DNA of 64,000 bases, taken from Microbaculum marinum (GTDB taxonomy: Bacteria; Pseudomonadota; Alphaproteobacteria; Rhizobiales; Tepidamorphaceae). Location: NCBI RefSeq assembly GCF_042646165.1, contig NZ_JBHRTC010000019.1. One strand, written 5' to 3'. Both the position numbers and the translations under genes were made by a program. The notes under the pieces were generated by a model, which saw nothing but the letters and a program-made list of their open reading frames with translations, was not told the origin of the DNA and searched no databases. Shown here piece after piece: positions 1-8,954 of the stretch (position 1 is its first letter; each line of letters starts with the position of its first letter).

Positions 1-901
1 GATCGGAGACGTGCGAGGTCAGGTGGAGGAAGCCCTTCTCGTGGCAATCCTCCTCGATCGCGGCGGTCGTGCATGTCGCCGCCAGCGGCACGCCGCCGCC
101 CAGCGTCTTCGACAGGGTCAGGATATCGGGCTCGACCCCGAAAACGTCGCAGGCGAAGTTAGCCCCGAGCCGGCCGAACGCCGTCTGCGCCTCGTCGAGG
201 ATCAGCAGCATGCCGCGCTCCCGGCACTTCTCCTTCAGCCGCTGCAGGTAGCCCTCCGGCGGCACGATCACGCCGCCCGACGACTGCACCGGCTCGGCGA
301 TCACGGCGGCCGGCGATCCCGACGACTGCGCATCGACCATGGCGAAGCCGACGTCGAGGCAGGTCATGTCGCAGGTGCCCTGGCAGTGCCGGATCGGGCA
401 GCGGTAGGCGTTCGGCGCGGGAATCGCCGCGGTCCCCGGCATCGCCGGGCCGTAGCCCTTGTGGCCGGCGACATAGGTCGAGGAGGCGGCTCCCGCCGTC
501 ATGCCGTGCCAGGAGCCGGTCATGCCGACCACTTCCCATTTGCCGGTATGGAGCTTGGCCATCCTGAGCGCCGCCTCGTTGGCCTCGCCGCCCGTCGACA
601 GCAGCAGCGACTTGCTCATGTCTCCGGGCAGGATCGCCGCCAGCCGCCGGGCGAGATCGACGACCGGCGGGCTCAGCATACCGGAGAACAGGTGGATGGC
701 GCCGTCGCAGGACGCCTTCACGGCGTCGACGATCCTCGGGTGGTTGTGGCCGAGCGTCGAGCACATCTGTCCCGACGTGAAGTCCAGGATCGCCCGGCCA
801 TCGCCATCGTAGACGTAGGAGCCGAGCGCCCGCTCGATCAGCCAGGGGCTGAACTGGGCACCGTAGCGGATCAGGTGTTCGTCTTGGGCTGTGGCGGTCA
901 T
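1..901 (-). CDS. Class III PLP aminotransferase, 2,2-dialkylglycine decarboxylase-like (3' end outside window)
   Basis: A fold-type I PLP enzyme. From recall it most resembles 2,2-dialkylglycine decarboxylase, which couples decarboxylation of dialkylglycines to transamination of a keto acid. Only about the first 300 residues are here; the C-terminus runs off the left edge. Visible motifs are FTSGQM (residues 41-46), GHNHP (51-55), LSTGGEANEA (101-110), ILDEAQTAFGR (about 234-244) and the PLP lysine in LTLSKTLGGG (about 266). A cysteine-rich stretch, HCQGTCDMTC (172-181), looks like an insertion compared with the DgdA I remember. The start is the ATG at 899-901. It is divergent from the class IV transaminase at 1565, with a small secreted-protein gene between them. 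A related omega-transaminase of other specificity cannot be excluded. Confidence 0.8.
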   Translation of the reverse strand, partial: MTATAQDEHLIRYGAQFSPWLIERALGSYVYDGDGRAILDFTSGQMCSTLGHNHPRIVDAVKASCDGAIHLFSGMLSPPVVDLARRLAAILPGDMSKSLLLSTGGEANEAALRMAKLHTGKWEVVGMTGSWHGMTAGAASSTYVAGHKGYGPAMPGTAAIPAPNAYRCPIRHCQGTCDMTCLDVGFAMVDAQSSGSPAAVIAEPVQSSGGVIVPPEGYLQRLKEKCRERGMLLILDEAQTAFGRLGANFACDVFGVEPDILTLSKTLGGGVPLAATCTTAAIEEDCHEKGFLHLTSHVSD

Positions 902-998
902 GCGCGGCTCCGGCATCGGGGGACGGAGACGACACTACCGCACCTGCGCGCATTGATGAACTGGCGCGCCGGTGCCTGCGGCGCCATTTCAGCGTCGC

Positions 999-1388
999 TC
1001 AGGCGTGGCAGAACACGATCACGCTGAAGCTCCGGTCCTCGAAGTTCGAGTTCGGCGCGTAGGTCCGCACGAGCAGTGCGCCGGATGCATTGGCTTCCGC
1101 GACGATGAAGCCCTGCTCGCCGCTCGCGCCCGGGCCGGTGATGGTCGCCGTCGCGGCGCAGGTCGGCGTCAGTTCCCTTGCGAAGGCAATCCTGTACTGT
1201 CCCTGCGGCCCGACCTTCTGTGCCGACACCGCCCCGGCGCCGCCGGCGAGGTTGCCGCTCGCGCCGACCCGCGCCGACATCACCGACATGCCGAGCGTCT
1301 TATCGGCGGCGGCCGTCAGCCGGTCGATCGGCAGGATTGCCATCATGGCGACTGCGGCGATGATCGCGGCGACTGTCCGTGCGGTCAT
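999..1388 (-). CDS. Small secreted protein; stand-alone copy of the collagen-like protein head domain
   Basis: A 129-residue protein with an N-terminal hydrophobic signal segment (about residues 6-27, ending near LTAAAD), so probably exported. I chose the ATG at 1386-1388 because AAAGGAG lies about 8 nt upstream and it gives a normal signal peptide; the open frame extends upstream but without a plausible start. The mature part (about 45-129) matches the C-terminal head of the collagen-like protein at 50622-51545. Both read GNLxxGxGAVSA, then GQYxxxFxR, one Cys, an AT...PG segment, and a C-terminal hydrophobic strand ending VFC. Two cysteines, one mid-domain and one three residues from the end, could pair. 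I recognise no named family; function unknown. Confidence 0.75.
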   Translation of the reverse strand: MTARTVAAIIAAVAMMAILPIDRLTAAADKTLGMSVMSARVGASGNLAGGAGAVSAQKVGPQGQYRIAFARELTPTCAATATITGPGASGEQGFIVAEANASGALLVRTYAPNSNFEDRSFSVIVFCHA

Positions 1389-1564
1389 GATCTGAACTCC
1401 TTTGCTCACGCGGGACGGCGTGCGGTGGTGATCGATTTCGGACCGAGGTCTCCTGTGGGAAAGTAGACCATATTGCAGGCCTTGGCGCAGCCTGCGCCGA
1501 TCCGACTCGCCCAACGGCGATATGCGCCGTATGGAGGAGAAGCGTTCAACGAGAGGCACGGGCA

Positions 1565-2500
1565 ATGGCCACCGGAACCCACGAATACGACGACGATCCC
1601 CGCAATGCCGATATCCTGATCTCGGTGAACGGGGAGCTGTTTCCCAGGGAGAAGGCGGTCGTCTCGGTGTTCGATTCAGGTTTCATCCTGGGCGACGGGG
1701 TCTGGGAGGGGCTGAGGGTGATCGGCGGCGGCGTCGCCTTCCTCGACGCCCATCTCGACCGGCTCTACGAGGGCGCGAAGTCGATCGACATGGACATCGG
1801 CCTGTCGCGCGAGGGGCTCGCCTCGCGCATCTTCGACTGCCTCGACGCCAACGCCATGAGCGACGGCGTGCACGTCCGCCTGATGGTGACGCGCGGTCTC
1901 AAGAAGACGCCCTACCAGGACCCGCGGGTAACTATCGGCCCCGCCACCGTCGTCATAATACCGGAGTACAAGACCGCTTCAGAGGATATAAGGCGGCGTG
2001 GCCTCAACCTGTTCACCGTCCACATCCGCCGCACGGCGCCCGACATGCAGGACCAGAAGCTCAACAGCCACTCCAAGCTCAACTGCATCCTCGCCTGCAT
2101 CCAGGCGACGAAGGCCGGCGCCGACGAGGCGCTGATGCTGGATCCCGACGGCGCGGTGGCGACCTGCAACTCGACCCATTTCTTCATCGTCCGCGACGGC
2201 GAGGTGTGGACGTCGGACGGGCTCTATTGCCTCGGCGGCATCACCCGGGCCAACGTCCTGCGCGTCTGCCGCGACAACGGGGTGCCGGCGCGCGAGAAGC
2301 GGTTCTCGCTGGTCGACGTTTACGGGGCGGACGAGGCCTTCGTCACGGGGACCTTCGCCGGCCTGACCGCGGTTCACCAGGTCGACGGACGGTTGATCGG
2401 CACCCCGCCCGGCGACGGTGAGCGCACCGGACCGGTGACGCGCCGGCTGGCGGGCCTGTACAAGGAGCTGGCGCGACGGGAGTCGGTCAGGCCGGCTTGA
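1565..2500 (+). CDS. Class IV PLP aminotransferase (branched-chain / D-amino acid transaminase family)
   Basis: A 311-residue fold-type IV PLP enzyme, the family of branched-chain aminotransferase, D-alanine aminotransferase and aminodeoxychorismate lyase. Visible family features are the N-terminal VNGELFPREKAVVSVFDSGF block with LGDGVWEGLRV (about residues 22-60), the lysine-bearing LNSHSKLNCILA segment (about 168-179), the acidic DEALMLDPDG region, and the phosphate-binding CLGGITRANVL stretch (about 224-234). The frame opens at ATG 1565, just downstream of a GA-rich stretch (gagaggcacgggca). A GNAT-like gene and mprF follow on the same strand with short gaps, so the three may be co-transcribed. 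Substrate cannot be decided from sequence; branched-chain, D-amino and (R)-amine activities all occur in this fold. Confidence 0.8.
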   Translation: MATGTHEYDDDPRNADILISVNGELFPREKAVVSVFDSGFILGDGVWEGLRVIGGGVAFLDAHLDRLYEGAKSIDMDIGLSREGLASRIFDCLDANAMSDGVHVRLMVTRGLKKTPYQDPRVTIGPATVVIIPEYKTASEDIRRRGLNLFTVHIRRTAPDMQDQKLNSHSKLNCILACIQATKAGADEALMLDPDGAVATCNSTHFFIVRDGEVWTSDGLYCLGGITRANVLRVCRDNGVPAREKRFSLVDVYGADEAFVTGTFAGLTAVHQVDGRLIGTPPGDGERTGPVTRRLAGLYKELARRESVRPA

Positions 2501-2526
2501 ATTGGCAAAGGGATGGGGACGGAATA

Positions 2527-2820
2527 ATGGATGAGCCAGTGGACATCGCACTCGAGGACGGCGCGAGCAAGGGCCGCTACGTCGCCCGGATCGAGGGGGC
2601 GCCGGACGCCGAGATGACCTTCTCGCGCGGCAATCCTCATCTTGTCATCATCGACCACACCGAGGTGCCCGACGAGATGCGCGGCAAGGGGGTCGGCAAG
2701 GCGCTGGTCGAGCGGATCGTCGCCGATGCGCGCGAGAAGAACTTCAAGATCATCCCGCTGTGCCCGTTCGCGCGCGCCACCTTCGAGCGCCATCCCGACT
2801 GGCGCGACGTCCTCGCCTGA
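2527..2820 (+). CDS. GCN5-related N-acetyltransferase of the short YidJ/NATD1 type
   Basis: A 97-residue protein matching the minimal acetyltransferase fold (PF14542 type). The acetyl-CoA binding segment VPDEMRGKGVGKALVERI is followed by the family-typical LCPFARATFERHPDW. Members are small cytosolic proteins of unknown acceptor. I chose ATG 2527; a TTG at 2497 in frame would overlap the stop of the upstream transaminase and lacks a better ribosome site. mprF begins 15 nt after the stop, so the two are probably translated from one message. Confidence 0.82.
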   Translation: MDEPVDIALEDGASKGRYVARIEGAPDAEMTFSRGNPHLVIIDHTEVPDEMRGKGVGKALVERIVADAREKNFKIIPLCPFARATFERHPDWRDVLA

Positions 2821-2835
2821 CCGCGGCGCGTTCGG

Positions 2836-5433
2836 ATGACATCGGCCGCCTGGAGCGCCCGGCTGCGCACCTTCGACACGCGACAGATGGTGATCTCGGC
2901 GCTGACTGTGCTGATCGCGGTCGCGGCGGTGCTGATCCTGCGCCACCAGCTGGCCCATGTCAGCGCCAACGACATCCGCAACGCGCTCGCCTCGGTGCCC
3001 TCGGGCGCCATCGCGCTGTCGCTGCTGATGGTGGTGGTGGGCTATGCGTGCCTCGCCTCCTACGACTGGTTCGCCCTGCGGATTCTCGATCGTGACATTC
3101 CCGCCCGCGACGTGCTGCTGACGGGCTTCACCTCCTACGCGTTTTCCAACAGCCTCGGCTTCGCCCTGCTGACCGGCGGTTCGATCCGCTATCGCGCCTA
3201 TTCCGCGCTCAAGGTGCCGCTGTCCGACATCGCGCTGATCACGATCTATTCGCACATCGCATTCGTCATCGGCGCCGGTTCGATCATGGCCATGGCGGGC
3301 ATTGTCGACACGAGCCAGCTGGCGGCCGCCGTCACCCTGCCGCCTGTCATCGTCCGCGCCCTTGCAATCGGCGGCGCGGTGGTCGTCGTCGGCTACCTTG
3401 CGATGGCCGCGCTCGGCGGCGGCAAGGTCTTCGAGTTCCGGCGCTTCTCGCTGCCCATCCCGACCCCGCAGATCGCGTTCTCGCAGTTCGTCATCTCCAC
3501 GATCGACGTGCTGGTCTCCGCGGCCGCGCTGTACCTGCTGGTGCCTGTCGACCTGCCGTACGGGTTCCTGACATTTGCCGGAATCACCGTGGCCGCATTC
3601 GCGATCGGCGCGGCAAGCCACGTGCCGGGCGGCCTCGGCGTGGTCGAGGCGGTGCTCTTGCTCAGCGTGCCCGCCGACACCAAGGCCGGCCTGTTTGCCG
3701 CGATCCTCGCCTTTCGACTGTTCTACTTCATCCTGCCGCTCGGGATCGCCGTGGCGCTGGTATCGGCAGGCGTCGCGCGCAGCGGTGCCAACCACATCGC
3801 CGGGCTCGGCGGACAGGCGGGCGCCGCGCTGCGGACCGTCGCGCCGCAGCTGATCGGCGCCGGCGTCTTCCTGGCCGGCGCGGTGATGATCTTTTCTGCA
3901 GCCATTCCGGCCGCCACCGCCCATGTCGAAGCCCTGCGGCCGTTCCTGCCGCTGAGCCTGCTGGAAGCCTCCCACCTGATCTCCAGCCTTGCCGGCCTTG
4001 CCCTGCTCATCCTGTCGCGCGGACTGATGCGACGACTTGCCGTCGCCTGGCGGCTGACCGTGATCACACTGGCGCTCGGCACCACGCTGTCGCTGTTCAA
4101 GGGCCTCGGCCTGCTGGTTACCGTCCTGCTCGCGGCCATGATGATCCTGGTCGTGCTCGCGCGCCCGGCCTTCCATCGCCGCTCGGGCTTCGCGGCGGGC
4201 ACCTTCTCGCTCGCCTGGGTGGCGGCGATTGGCGCGATCCTGGTGATCGCGGCCTGGTTCGGCTTCTTCAGCTACCGTCACGTCGAGTACCGCAACGAAT
4301 TGTGGTGGCAGTTCGCCTGGAGCGGCGATGCGCCCCGCTTCCTGCGCGCCATGATCGTCGTCGGCGGGGCGATGCTGCTGTTCCTGATCTGGCGTATCCA
4401 GGCCCCCACCCGGCCCGCCGGACCCTCGGCGGAGCCGGTGCCGGATTCGGTGCGGGCGCTGCTCGCCTATGCGGAGGATCCGGAGGCGAGCGTCGTCCTG
4501 CTCGGCGACAAGCGGCTGCTCGTCACGCCCGACGAGACCGCCTTCATCATGTACCAGATCCAGGGCAACTCGTGGATCGCGCTGGGGGAGCCGGTCGGCA
4601 CGCCGGAAGGCCGGCAGGAAGCGGCATGGGCGTTTCGCGAACTGGTCGACAGCTACGGCGGCACGCCGGTGTTCTACAGCTTCCGTCCGGAGTCGCTGCC
4701 GCTGTTTCTCGACCTGGGGCTGACGGTGACGAAGTTCGGCGAGGAGGCACGGGTCCCGCTCGCCAACTTTTCGCTGGAGGGACCCGAGTACAAGGACTTC
4801 CGGTACGCCATTCGCCGTGCCGGCCGCGAGGGTGCAACCTTCGAGATCGTCCCGAAGGCCAACGTGCCGGCGATCCTGCCGGAGCTCAGGGACGTTTCCG
4901 ACGAGTGGCTGCAGGGCAAGTCAGGCGGCGAGAAGGGCTTTTCGCTCGGCTTCTTCTCCGACGACTATCTGCGGAACTTCGACATCGCGGTGATCCGTGC
5001 CGGCGACCGCATCGTCGCCTTCGCCAACATCCTGCGCTCCGGCGTCGACAAGGCGGAGTTCTCGATCGATCTGATGCGCCACCGCTCCGTGTCGCCCTAC
5101 GGCACGATGGACTACCTGTTCGCCGAACTGATGCTGGCTGCCAAGGCGGAGGGCTATACCTGGTTCGACCTGGGGATGGCGCCGCTGTCGGGCTTCGAGC
5201 ACCACCCGCTCGCCCCGATCTGGCACAAGGTCGGAAACTTCGTCTTCGCGCACGGCACGTCCCTCTACAACTTCACCGGCCTGCGCGCCTACAAGGACAA
5301 GTTCCACCCGGTCTGGACGCCGCGATACATGGCGATGCCCGGCGGCTTCGCCCTGCCCCGCGTGCTGATGGACTGCGCCACACTGATATCCGGCGGCCCG
5401 GGTGACTTCGTGCGCAAGGCGATCGGGCGCTAG
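2836..5433 (+). CDS. mprF: MprF, phosphatidylglycerol lysyltransferase/flippase
   Basis: An 865-residue integral inner-membrane protein of the usual MprF length. The N-terminal two thirds (to about residue 530) holds many hydrophobic segments forming the flippase, including the ASHVPGGLGVVEA motif around residues 256-268. The C-terminal third is the cytosolic DUF2156/GNAT-like synthase domain (about 545-850) with GEPVGTPEGRQEAAWAF, FSIDLMRH and WFDLGMAPLSGFEHH. The protein transfers an amino acid, classically lysine, from aminoacyl-tRNA to phosphatidylglycerol and flips the product. This lowers surface charge and gives resistance to cationic peptides. The start is ATG 2836. It ends convergently with the diguanylate cyclase gene, 70 nt away. 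Confidence 0.93.
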   Translation: MTSAAWSARLRTFDTRQMVISALTVLIAVAAVLILRHQLAHVSANDIRNALASVPSGAIALSLLMVVVGYACLASYDWFALRILDRDIPARDVLLTGFTSYAFSNSLGFALLTGGSIRYRAYSALKVPLSDIALITIYSHIAFVIGAGSIMAMAGIVDTSQLAAAVTLPPVIVRALAIGGAVVVVGYLAMAALGGGKVFEFRRFSLPIPTPQIAFSQFVISTIDVLVSAAALYLLVPVDLPYGFLTFAGITVAAFAIGAASHVPGGLGVVEAVLLLSVPADTKAGLFAAILAFRLFYFILPLGIAVALVSAGVARSGANHIAGLGGQAGAALRTVAPQLIGAGVFLAGAVMIFSAAIPAATAHVEALRPFLPLSLLEASHLISSLAGLALLILSRGLMRRLAVAWRLTVITLALGTTLSLFKGLGLLVTVLLAAMMILVVLARPAFHRRSGFAAGTFSLAWVAAIGAILVIAAWFGFFSYRHVEYRNELWWQFAWSGDAPRFLRAMIVVGGAMLLFLIWRIQAPTRPAGPSAEPVPDSVRALLAYAEDPEASVVLLGDKRLLVTPDETAFIMYQIQGNSWIALGEPVGTPEGRQEAAWAFRELVDSYGGTPVFYSFRPESLPLFLDLGLTVTKFGEEARVPLANFSLEGPEYKDFRYAIRRAGREGATFEIVPKANVPAILPELRDVSDEWLQGKSGGEKGFSLGFFSDDYLRNFDIAVIRAGDRIVAFANILRSGVDKAEFSIDLMRHRSVSPYGTMDYLFAELMLAAKAEGYTWFDLGMAPLSGFEHHPLAPIWHKVGNFVFAHGTSLYNFTGLRAYKDKFHPVWTPRYMAMPGGFALPRVLMDCATLISGGPGDFVRKAIGR

Positions 5434-5503
5434 TTCGCGTCAGGAGGTCAGCCTTGGCCGGCGCCCGTCCGGCAACTCTTGCAGCAGCCCGTCGAGCGCG
5501 CGG

Positions 5504-6655
5504 TCAGGCTATCGACCTCATCGCCGGCTCGGCATCGGCGGCGATGATCCGGTCCCTCCCGCCTTGCTTGGCCAGATAGAGACGGCGGTCGGCGCGGTCG
5601 AGGAGGCTGCCCATTGTGTCGCCCGGTTCGGCGCCGGCAATGCCGAAACTTGCCGTCACAGCTGTCTCGGGGCGCAGGAAGGCGTATTCCATCCTGGAAA
5701 GTTCCACCCGCAGCCGCTCGGCGAATACGATCGCCGCATCCCGTCCGCCATGCAGCAGGATCGCGAATTCTTCGCCGCCCGTCCTGCCGACGACATCCAC
5801 AGGCCGCGCCGATACGCCCAGCAGGCGTCCGAAGGCCCGCAGCACCTCGTCGCCCGCGCCGTGTCCGTAGCTGTCGTTGATCTGCTTGAAATGATCGAGA
5901 TCGCAGGCGATCAGCGTCAGGGGGCGACTGCCCGAGGTCATGATCGTGCGGGCCCTGACCTCGAAGCCGCGCCTGTTGAGCACCCCGGTCAATGCGTCGA
6001 CGTCCCGCTCGCGGCGGAGGTCCTCCACCAGGTCGGAGACCGCCGCGGCAAGGAGGGCCGTGGCGAAAGCCGTTCCGAGGACCGCAAGCGACAGATGCAA
6101 CGCCGCCCAGAACAGCGACTCGGCGAAGGCTGCGGCGGATTTGGGCGCATCCAGCCCGATCGTCAGCGCCGTGCGGAAGAAGAACTGCAGCGCGAACACC
6201 AGCAGCACCCAGAACAGGACCCGATCGACCAGCCGTCCCCGTCGGAGTGAGACCAGTTTGCAGGCCGCCAGCAGGAAGATCGCGCCATAGCCGAAGTTCT
6301 GGATGTAGACCCGCACAAGCGTGTTGGGCTCGATCACGGCGAAGTACCAGAGCCCGCCCATGACGGCCGCCAGCAGGACGAGACCGGTCCGGACACCGAG
6401 CCGCTTGCCGGAGCGCCACAACACGGCTTCGGCGACGAACAGCACCGCGGCCGTATAGAACAGGCCCGATGCCAGGGCATTCGGAGCCGTCCCGTCGGGG
6501 AAGCTGAACACCTGCATCAGCGCGCCGACCGCAAAGAGGAAGGGCCCGGCGGCGAGCAGCAGCAGATAGTGGCGGGTCTTCTCGATCGTCCACGCCCACA
6601 GAAAGGCGAGCGCGAACACGCACAGCACCCCGGGCGCGACGAGCGCCATGGTCAT
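5504..6655 (-). CDS. Membrane-bound diguanylate cyclase (GGDEF domain)
   Basis: A protein of about 383 residues that makes cyclic di-GMP from two GTP. The N-terminal half shows six or seven hydrophobic segments (7TM-like sensor), then a short linker (DLVEDLRRERDVDALTG) and the GGDEF domain. The active-site loop reads GGEEF, and an RPVD product-inhibition (I-site) motif lies exactly five residues before it, so the enzyme should be active and feedback-inhibited. The DLDHFKQINDSYGHGAGD motif is intact. I start it at ATG 6653-6655; an in-frame GTG at 6674-6676 would add seven residues, and neither has a strong ribosome site. The gene is monocistronic between mprF (convergent) and the rpoH 3' region. 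Confidence 0.9.
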   Translation of the reverse strand: MTMALVAPGVLCVFALAFLWAWTIEKTRHYLLLLAAGPFLFAVGALMQVFSFPDGTAPNALASGLFYTAAVLFVAEAVLWRSGKRLGVRTGLVLLAAVMGGLWYFAVIEPNTLVRVYIQNFGYGAIFLLAACKLVSLRRGRLVDRVLFWVLLVFALQFFFRTALTIGLDAPKSAAAFAESLFWAALHLSLAVLGTAFATALLAAAVSDLVEDLRRERDVDALTGVLNRRGFEVRARTIMTSGSRPLTLIACDLDHFKQINDSYGHGAGDEVLRAFGRLLGVSARPVDVVGRTGGEEFAILLHGGRDAAIVFAERLRVELSRMEYAFLRPETAVTASFGIAGAEPGDTMGSLLDRADRRLYLAKQGGRDRIIAADAEPAMRSIA

Positions 6656-6867
6656 TCTGGCAGTGGATCCGTCCACTTCGAGCGCGTCTCTGGGCTCCGC
6701 CGCGATCGCGGCCAGGGAACACGAATGGCCTTCCGGTACGTCAGAAAGGGGGCTCTATACGCTGTTTTGCACGGCAAGCAAACGGTCGCTGTCTCCGCTG
6801 CCAGCGACCCGGCCGTTCGATGCCCCGGACACGGTCCGCAAAGGTAGCGAGGTGCCGACAAAGCAAG

Positions 6868-6890
6868 ACCGCGCCGGTGGCCGGCGCGGT
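6868..6890 (-). terminator. GC-rich hairpin, probable rpoH terminator
   Basis: A 10-bp perfect stem, ACCGCGCCGG / CCGGCGCGGT with a 3-nt loop, lies about 30 nt past the rpoH stop. On the minus strand it is followed by a T-rich CTTGCTTTG. The T tract is weak, so termination may be partial. Confidence 0.6.
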
Positions 6891-6918
6891 CCGAACATGT
6901 TCCGAAGATGTCGAAAGC

Positions 6919-7812
6919 CTAGGCGGCGGCTGCGCCGGCCTCGAACTTCTTGGCCGCGTCCGTCACGGCCTTCTGCACCTTCTCGAAGGCACGCACCTCG
7001 ATCTGGCGAACCCGTTCGCGCGACACGCCGAACTCTTCGGACAGCGTCTCGAGCGTCAGCGGGTCCTCGTCGAGGCGACGCGCGGTGAAGATGCGCTTCT
7101 CGCGATCGTTGAGCACCTCGAGCGCGTTGGCGAGCATCTGCTTGCGGTTGTCCAGTTCCTGGGTTTCCGCGAGCGTCGTCTCCTGGGTGTCCTGTTCGTC
7201 GACCAGCCAGTCCTGCCACTCGCCGCCGCCGTCGCCGTCGACGCGCAGCGGCGCGTTCAGCGAGGCATCGCCGGACAGGCGCCGGTTCATCGAGACCACG
7301 TCCTCTTCCGGAACGCCGAGGCGCTCGGAGATCGTGGCGATCTGCTCGGGATTGAGGTCCCCCTCGTCGAGGGCGGCGATCTGGCCCTTCACCTTGCGCA
7401 GGTTGAAGAACAGCTTCTTCTGATTCGCCGTGGTGCCCATCTTCACCAGGCTCCACGAGCGCAGGATGTATTCCTGGATCGAGGCCCGGATCCACCACAT
7501 CGCATAGGTCGCCAGGCGGAAGCCCTTGTCCGGCTCGAACCGCTTGACGGCCTGCATCAGGCCGACATTGCCCTCGGAGATGATTTCCCCGATCGGCAGG
7601 CCGTAGCCGCGATAGCCCATGGCTATCTTTGCGACCAGCCGCAGGTGGCTCGTGACGAGCTTGTGCGCAGCCTCGCGGTCGTCATGCTCGCGCCAGCGCT
7701 TGGCGAGCATGAACTCCTCGTTCGGCTCCAGCATCGGGAATCGGCGGATCTCCGCGAGGTATCGCGACAGTCCACCTTCCGCCGTGACGGCGGGAAGTCC
7801 AATATTGGCCAT
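6919..7812 (-). CDS. rpoH: RNA polymerase sigma-32 factor RpoH
   Basis: A 297-residue heat-shock sigma factor. Region 2 is visible as SHLRLVAKIAMGYRGYGLPIGEIISEGNVGLMQAVKRFEPDKG and FRLATYAMWWIRASIQEYIL. The RpoH-specific box QKKLFFNLRKVK follows, and region 4 contains TLETLSEEFGVSRERVRQIE. It directs polymerase to heat-shock promoters and is normally regulated by DnaK/FtsH-dependent degradation; ftsH is also in this window. The start ATG at 7810-7812 has a GAGGA Shine-Dalgarno about 5 nt upstream. rluD lies upstream on the same strand, 128 nt away, an arrangement common in alphaproteobacteria. The 128-nt gap presumably holds an rpoH promoter. Many relatives carry two rpoH copies; which paralogue this is cannot be told. 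Confidence 0.95.
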   Translation of the reverse strand: MANIGLPAVTAEGGLSRYLAEIRRFPMLEPNEEFMLAKRWREHDDREAAHKLVTSHLRLVAKIAMGYRGYGLPIGEIISEGNVGLMQAVKRFEPDKGFRLATYAMWWIRASIQEYILRSWSLVKMGTTANQKKLFFNLRKVKGQIAALDEGDLNPEQIATISERLGVPEEDVVSMNRRLSGDASLNAPLRVDGDGGGEWQDWLVDEQDTQETTLAETQELDNRKQMLANALEVLNDREKRIFTARRLDEDPLTLETLSEEFGVSRERVRQIEVRAFEKVQKAVTDAAKKFEAGAAAA

Positions 7813-7940
7813 GGTTCCTCCTCTTGCGGCCCCTGCGAACTGTCCCCGTCTACGGGCGACCTCCGCCGCAGGTCCTGGAATCAGCCAAGATTTCGGTAGT
7901 TGAGAGGAAATTTGTGTCGAAACTGCGTTCCCTCTCGCAG

Positions 7941-8954
7941 TCACCCTCGCTTCAGAGAGTCTACCAGCGCCTGAAAGTCGGCTGGCAGCTGGCTTTCGAA
8001 ACGCATCGTCTCCCCGCTGCGCGGGTGACTGAACACCAGTAGATAGGCATGCAGGGCTTGTCTTCCAAGGGATGCCAGCAAATTTCGTTGGGTTTCGGTG
8101 AGCAGGCTGGATTTCGTGCTGAATCCCGACCCGTAGGCCGCGTCCCCGAGGATCGGGTGGCCGACATGGGACATATGGACGCGGATCTGGTGCGTCCGCC
8201 CCGTTTCCAGCCTGCATTCGATCAGTCCGGCGACCGGCGAGCCGTCCGCGCCCGCGAACGTGTCGAGCAGGCGCCAGTGGGTCACCGCCGCACGCCCGCC
8301 CTCGCGCACCGCCATCCTTTCGGGATTGCGGGGCGACCGGCCGACCGGAGCGTCGATCGTTCCCTTCCGGCGCGGCGGCACGCCCCAGACCAGCGCCTTG
8401 TAGGCGCGCTCCAGCACGCCGGTGCGGCCGTGGTCGGCGAACTGCCCGGCGAGCGAGCGATGCGCCGCATCGGTCTTGGCGACGACCAGTAGCCCGGAGG
8501 TATCCTTGTCGAGCCTGTGCACGATGCCGGGCCGCTCGACCCCGCCGATCCCGGACAGGCTGCCGGCGCAATGATGCAGCAGCGCGTTGACCAGCGTGCC
8601 GTCCGGCGTGCCGGCGCCCGGATGCACGACGATGCCGGCCGGCTTGTCGATGACGATCAGGTCGTCGTCCTCGTGGACCACGCTCAGCGCAATGTCCTGC
8701 GGCGCCGGCTTCGCCGGTTCCGGCGGCGGCACCGTGAGGCGGATCTCGTCGCCCGCGTTGACCCGGTATTTCGGCTCCACTATCGTCCGGCCGCCGACCG
8801 TGACCTGGCCCGTCCGGATCAGTGCCTGCAGCCGCGAGCGGCTGAACCCGGGCAGCGACAGGGCAAGCGCACGGTCGAGCCGGTCGGACAGGTTTTCGGC
8901 TGGAAGCCTAAACGCGATCTCGTCCCCGTCCCTGCTGCTGGCGCCTGTACCCAT
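7941..8954 (-). CDS. rluD: RluA-family 23S rRNA pseudouridine synthase (RluD-like)
   Basis: A 337-residue enzyme that converts specific uridines of large-subunit rRNA to pseudouridine. The N-terminal S4 RNA-binding domain (about residues 16-75: RLDRALALSLPGFSRSRLQ) precedes the catalytic domain. The catalytic aspartate sits in IVHRLDKDTSGLLVVAK, and the RTHQIRVHM and GDAAYGS motifs are intact. The start ATG (8952-8954) shares two bases with the ATG of the oppositely oriented gene at 8953, so each gene's 5' leader lies inside the other. GGGAGC lies about 5 nt upstream of the rluD ATG. rpoH follows downstream. Confidence 0.92.
   Translation of the reverse strand: MGTGASSRDGDEIAFRLPAENLSDRLDRALALSLPGFSRSRLQALIRTGQVTVGGRTIVEPKYRVNAGDEIRLTVPPPEPAKPAPQDIALSVVHEDDDLIVIDKPAGIVVHPGAGTPDGTLVNALLHHCAGSLSGIGGVERPGIVHRLDKDTSGLLVVAKTDAAHRSLAGQFADHGRTGVLERAYKALVWGVPPRRKGTIDAPVGRSPRNPERMAVREGGRAAVTHWRLLDTFAGADGSPVAGLIECRLETGRTHQIRVHMSHVGHPILGDAAYGSGFSTKSSLLTETQRNLLASLGRQALHAYLLVFSHPRSGETMRFESQLPADFQALVDSLKRG

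Noticed and set aside
2374..4281. 635-codon open frame antisense to mprF
   Set aside because: Product is a low-complexity Arg/Gln/Asp/His string typical of a reverse-strand shadow; mprF on the other strand has full domain structure.
5448..6722. 424-codon alternative frame over the diguanylate cyclase
   Set aside because: The product is arginine/glycine-rich without motifs, whereas the overlapping frame has helices, the I-site and GGEEF.
6919..8571. Longer reading frame fused upstream of rpoH
   Set aside because: The upstream 250 codons overlap rluD in another frame and resemble no protein; the ATG at 7812 with GAGGA is the real start.
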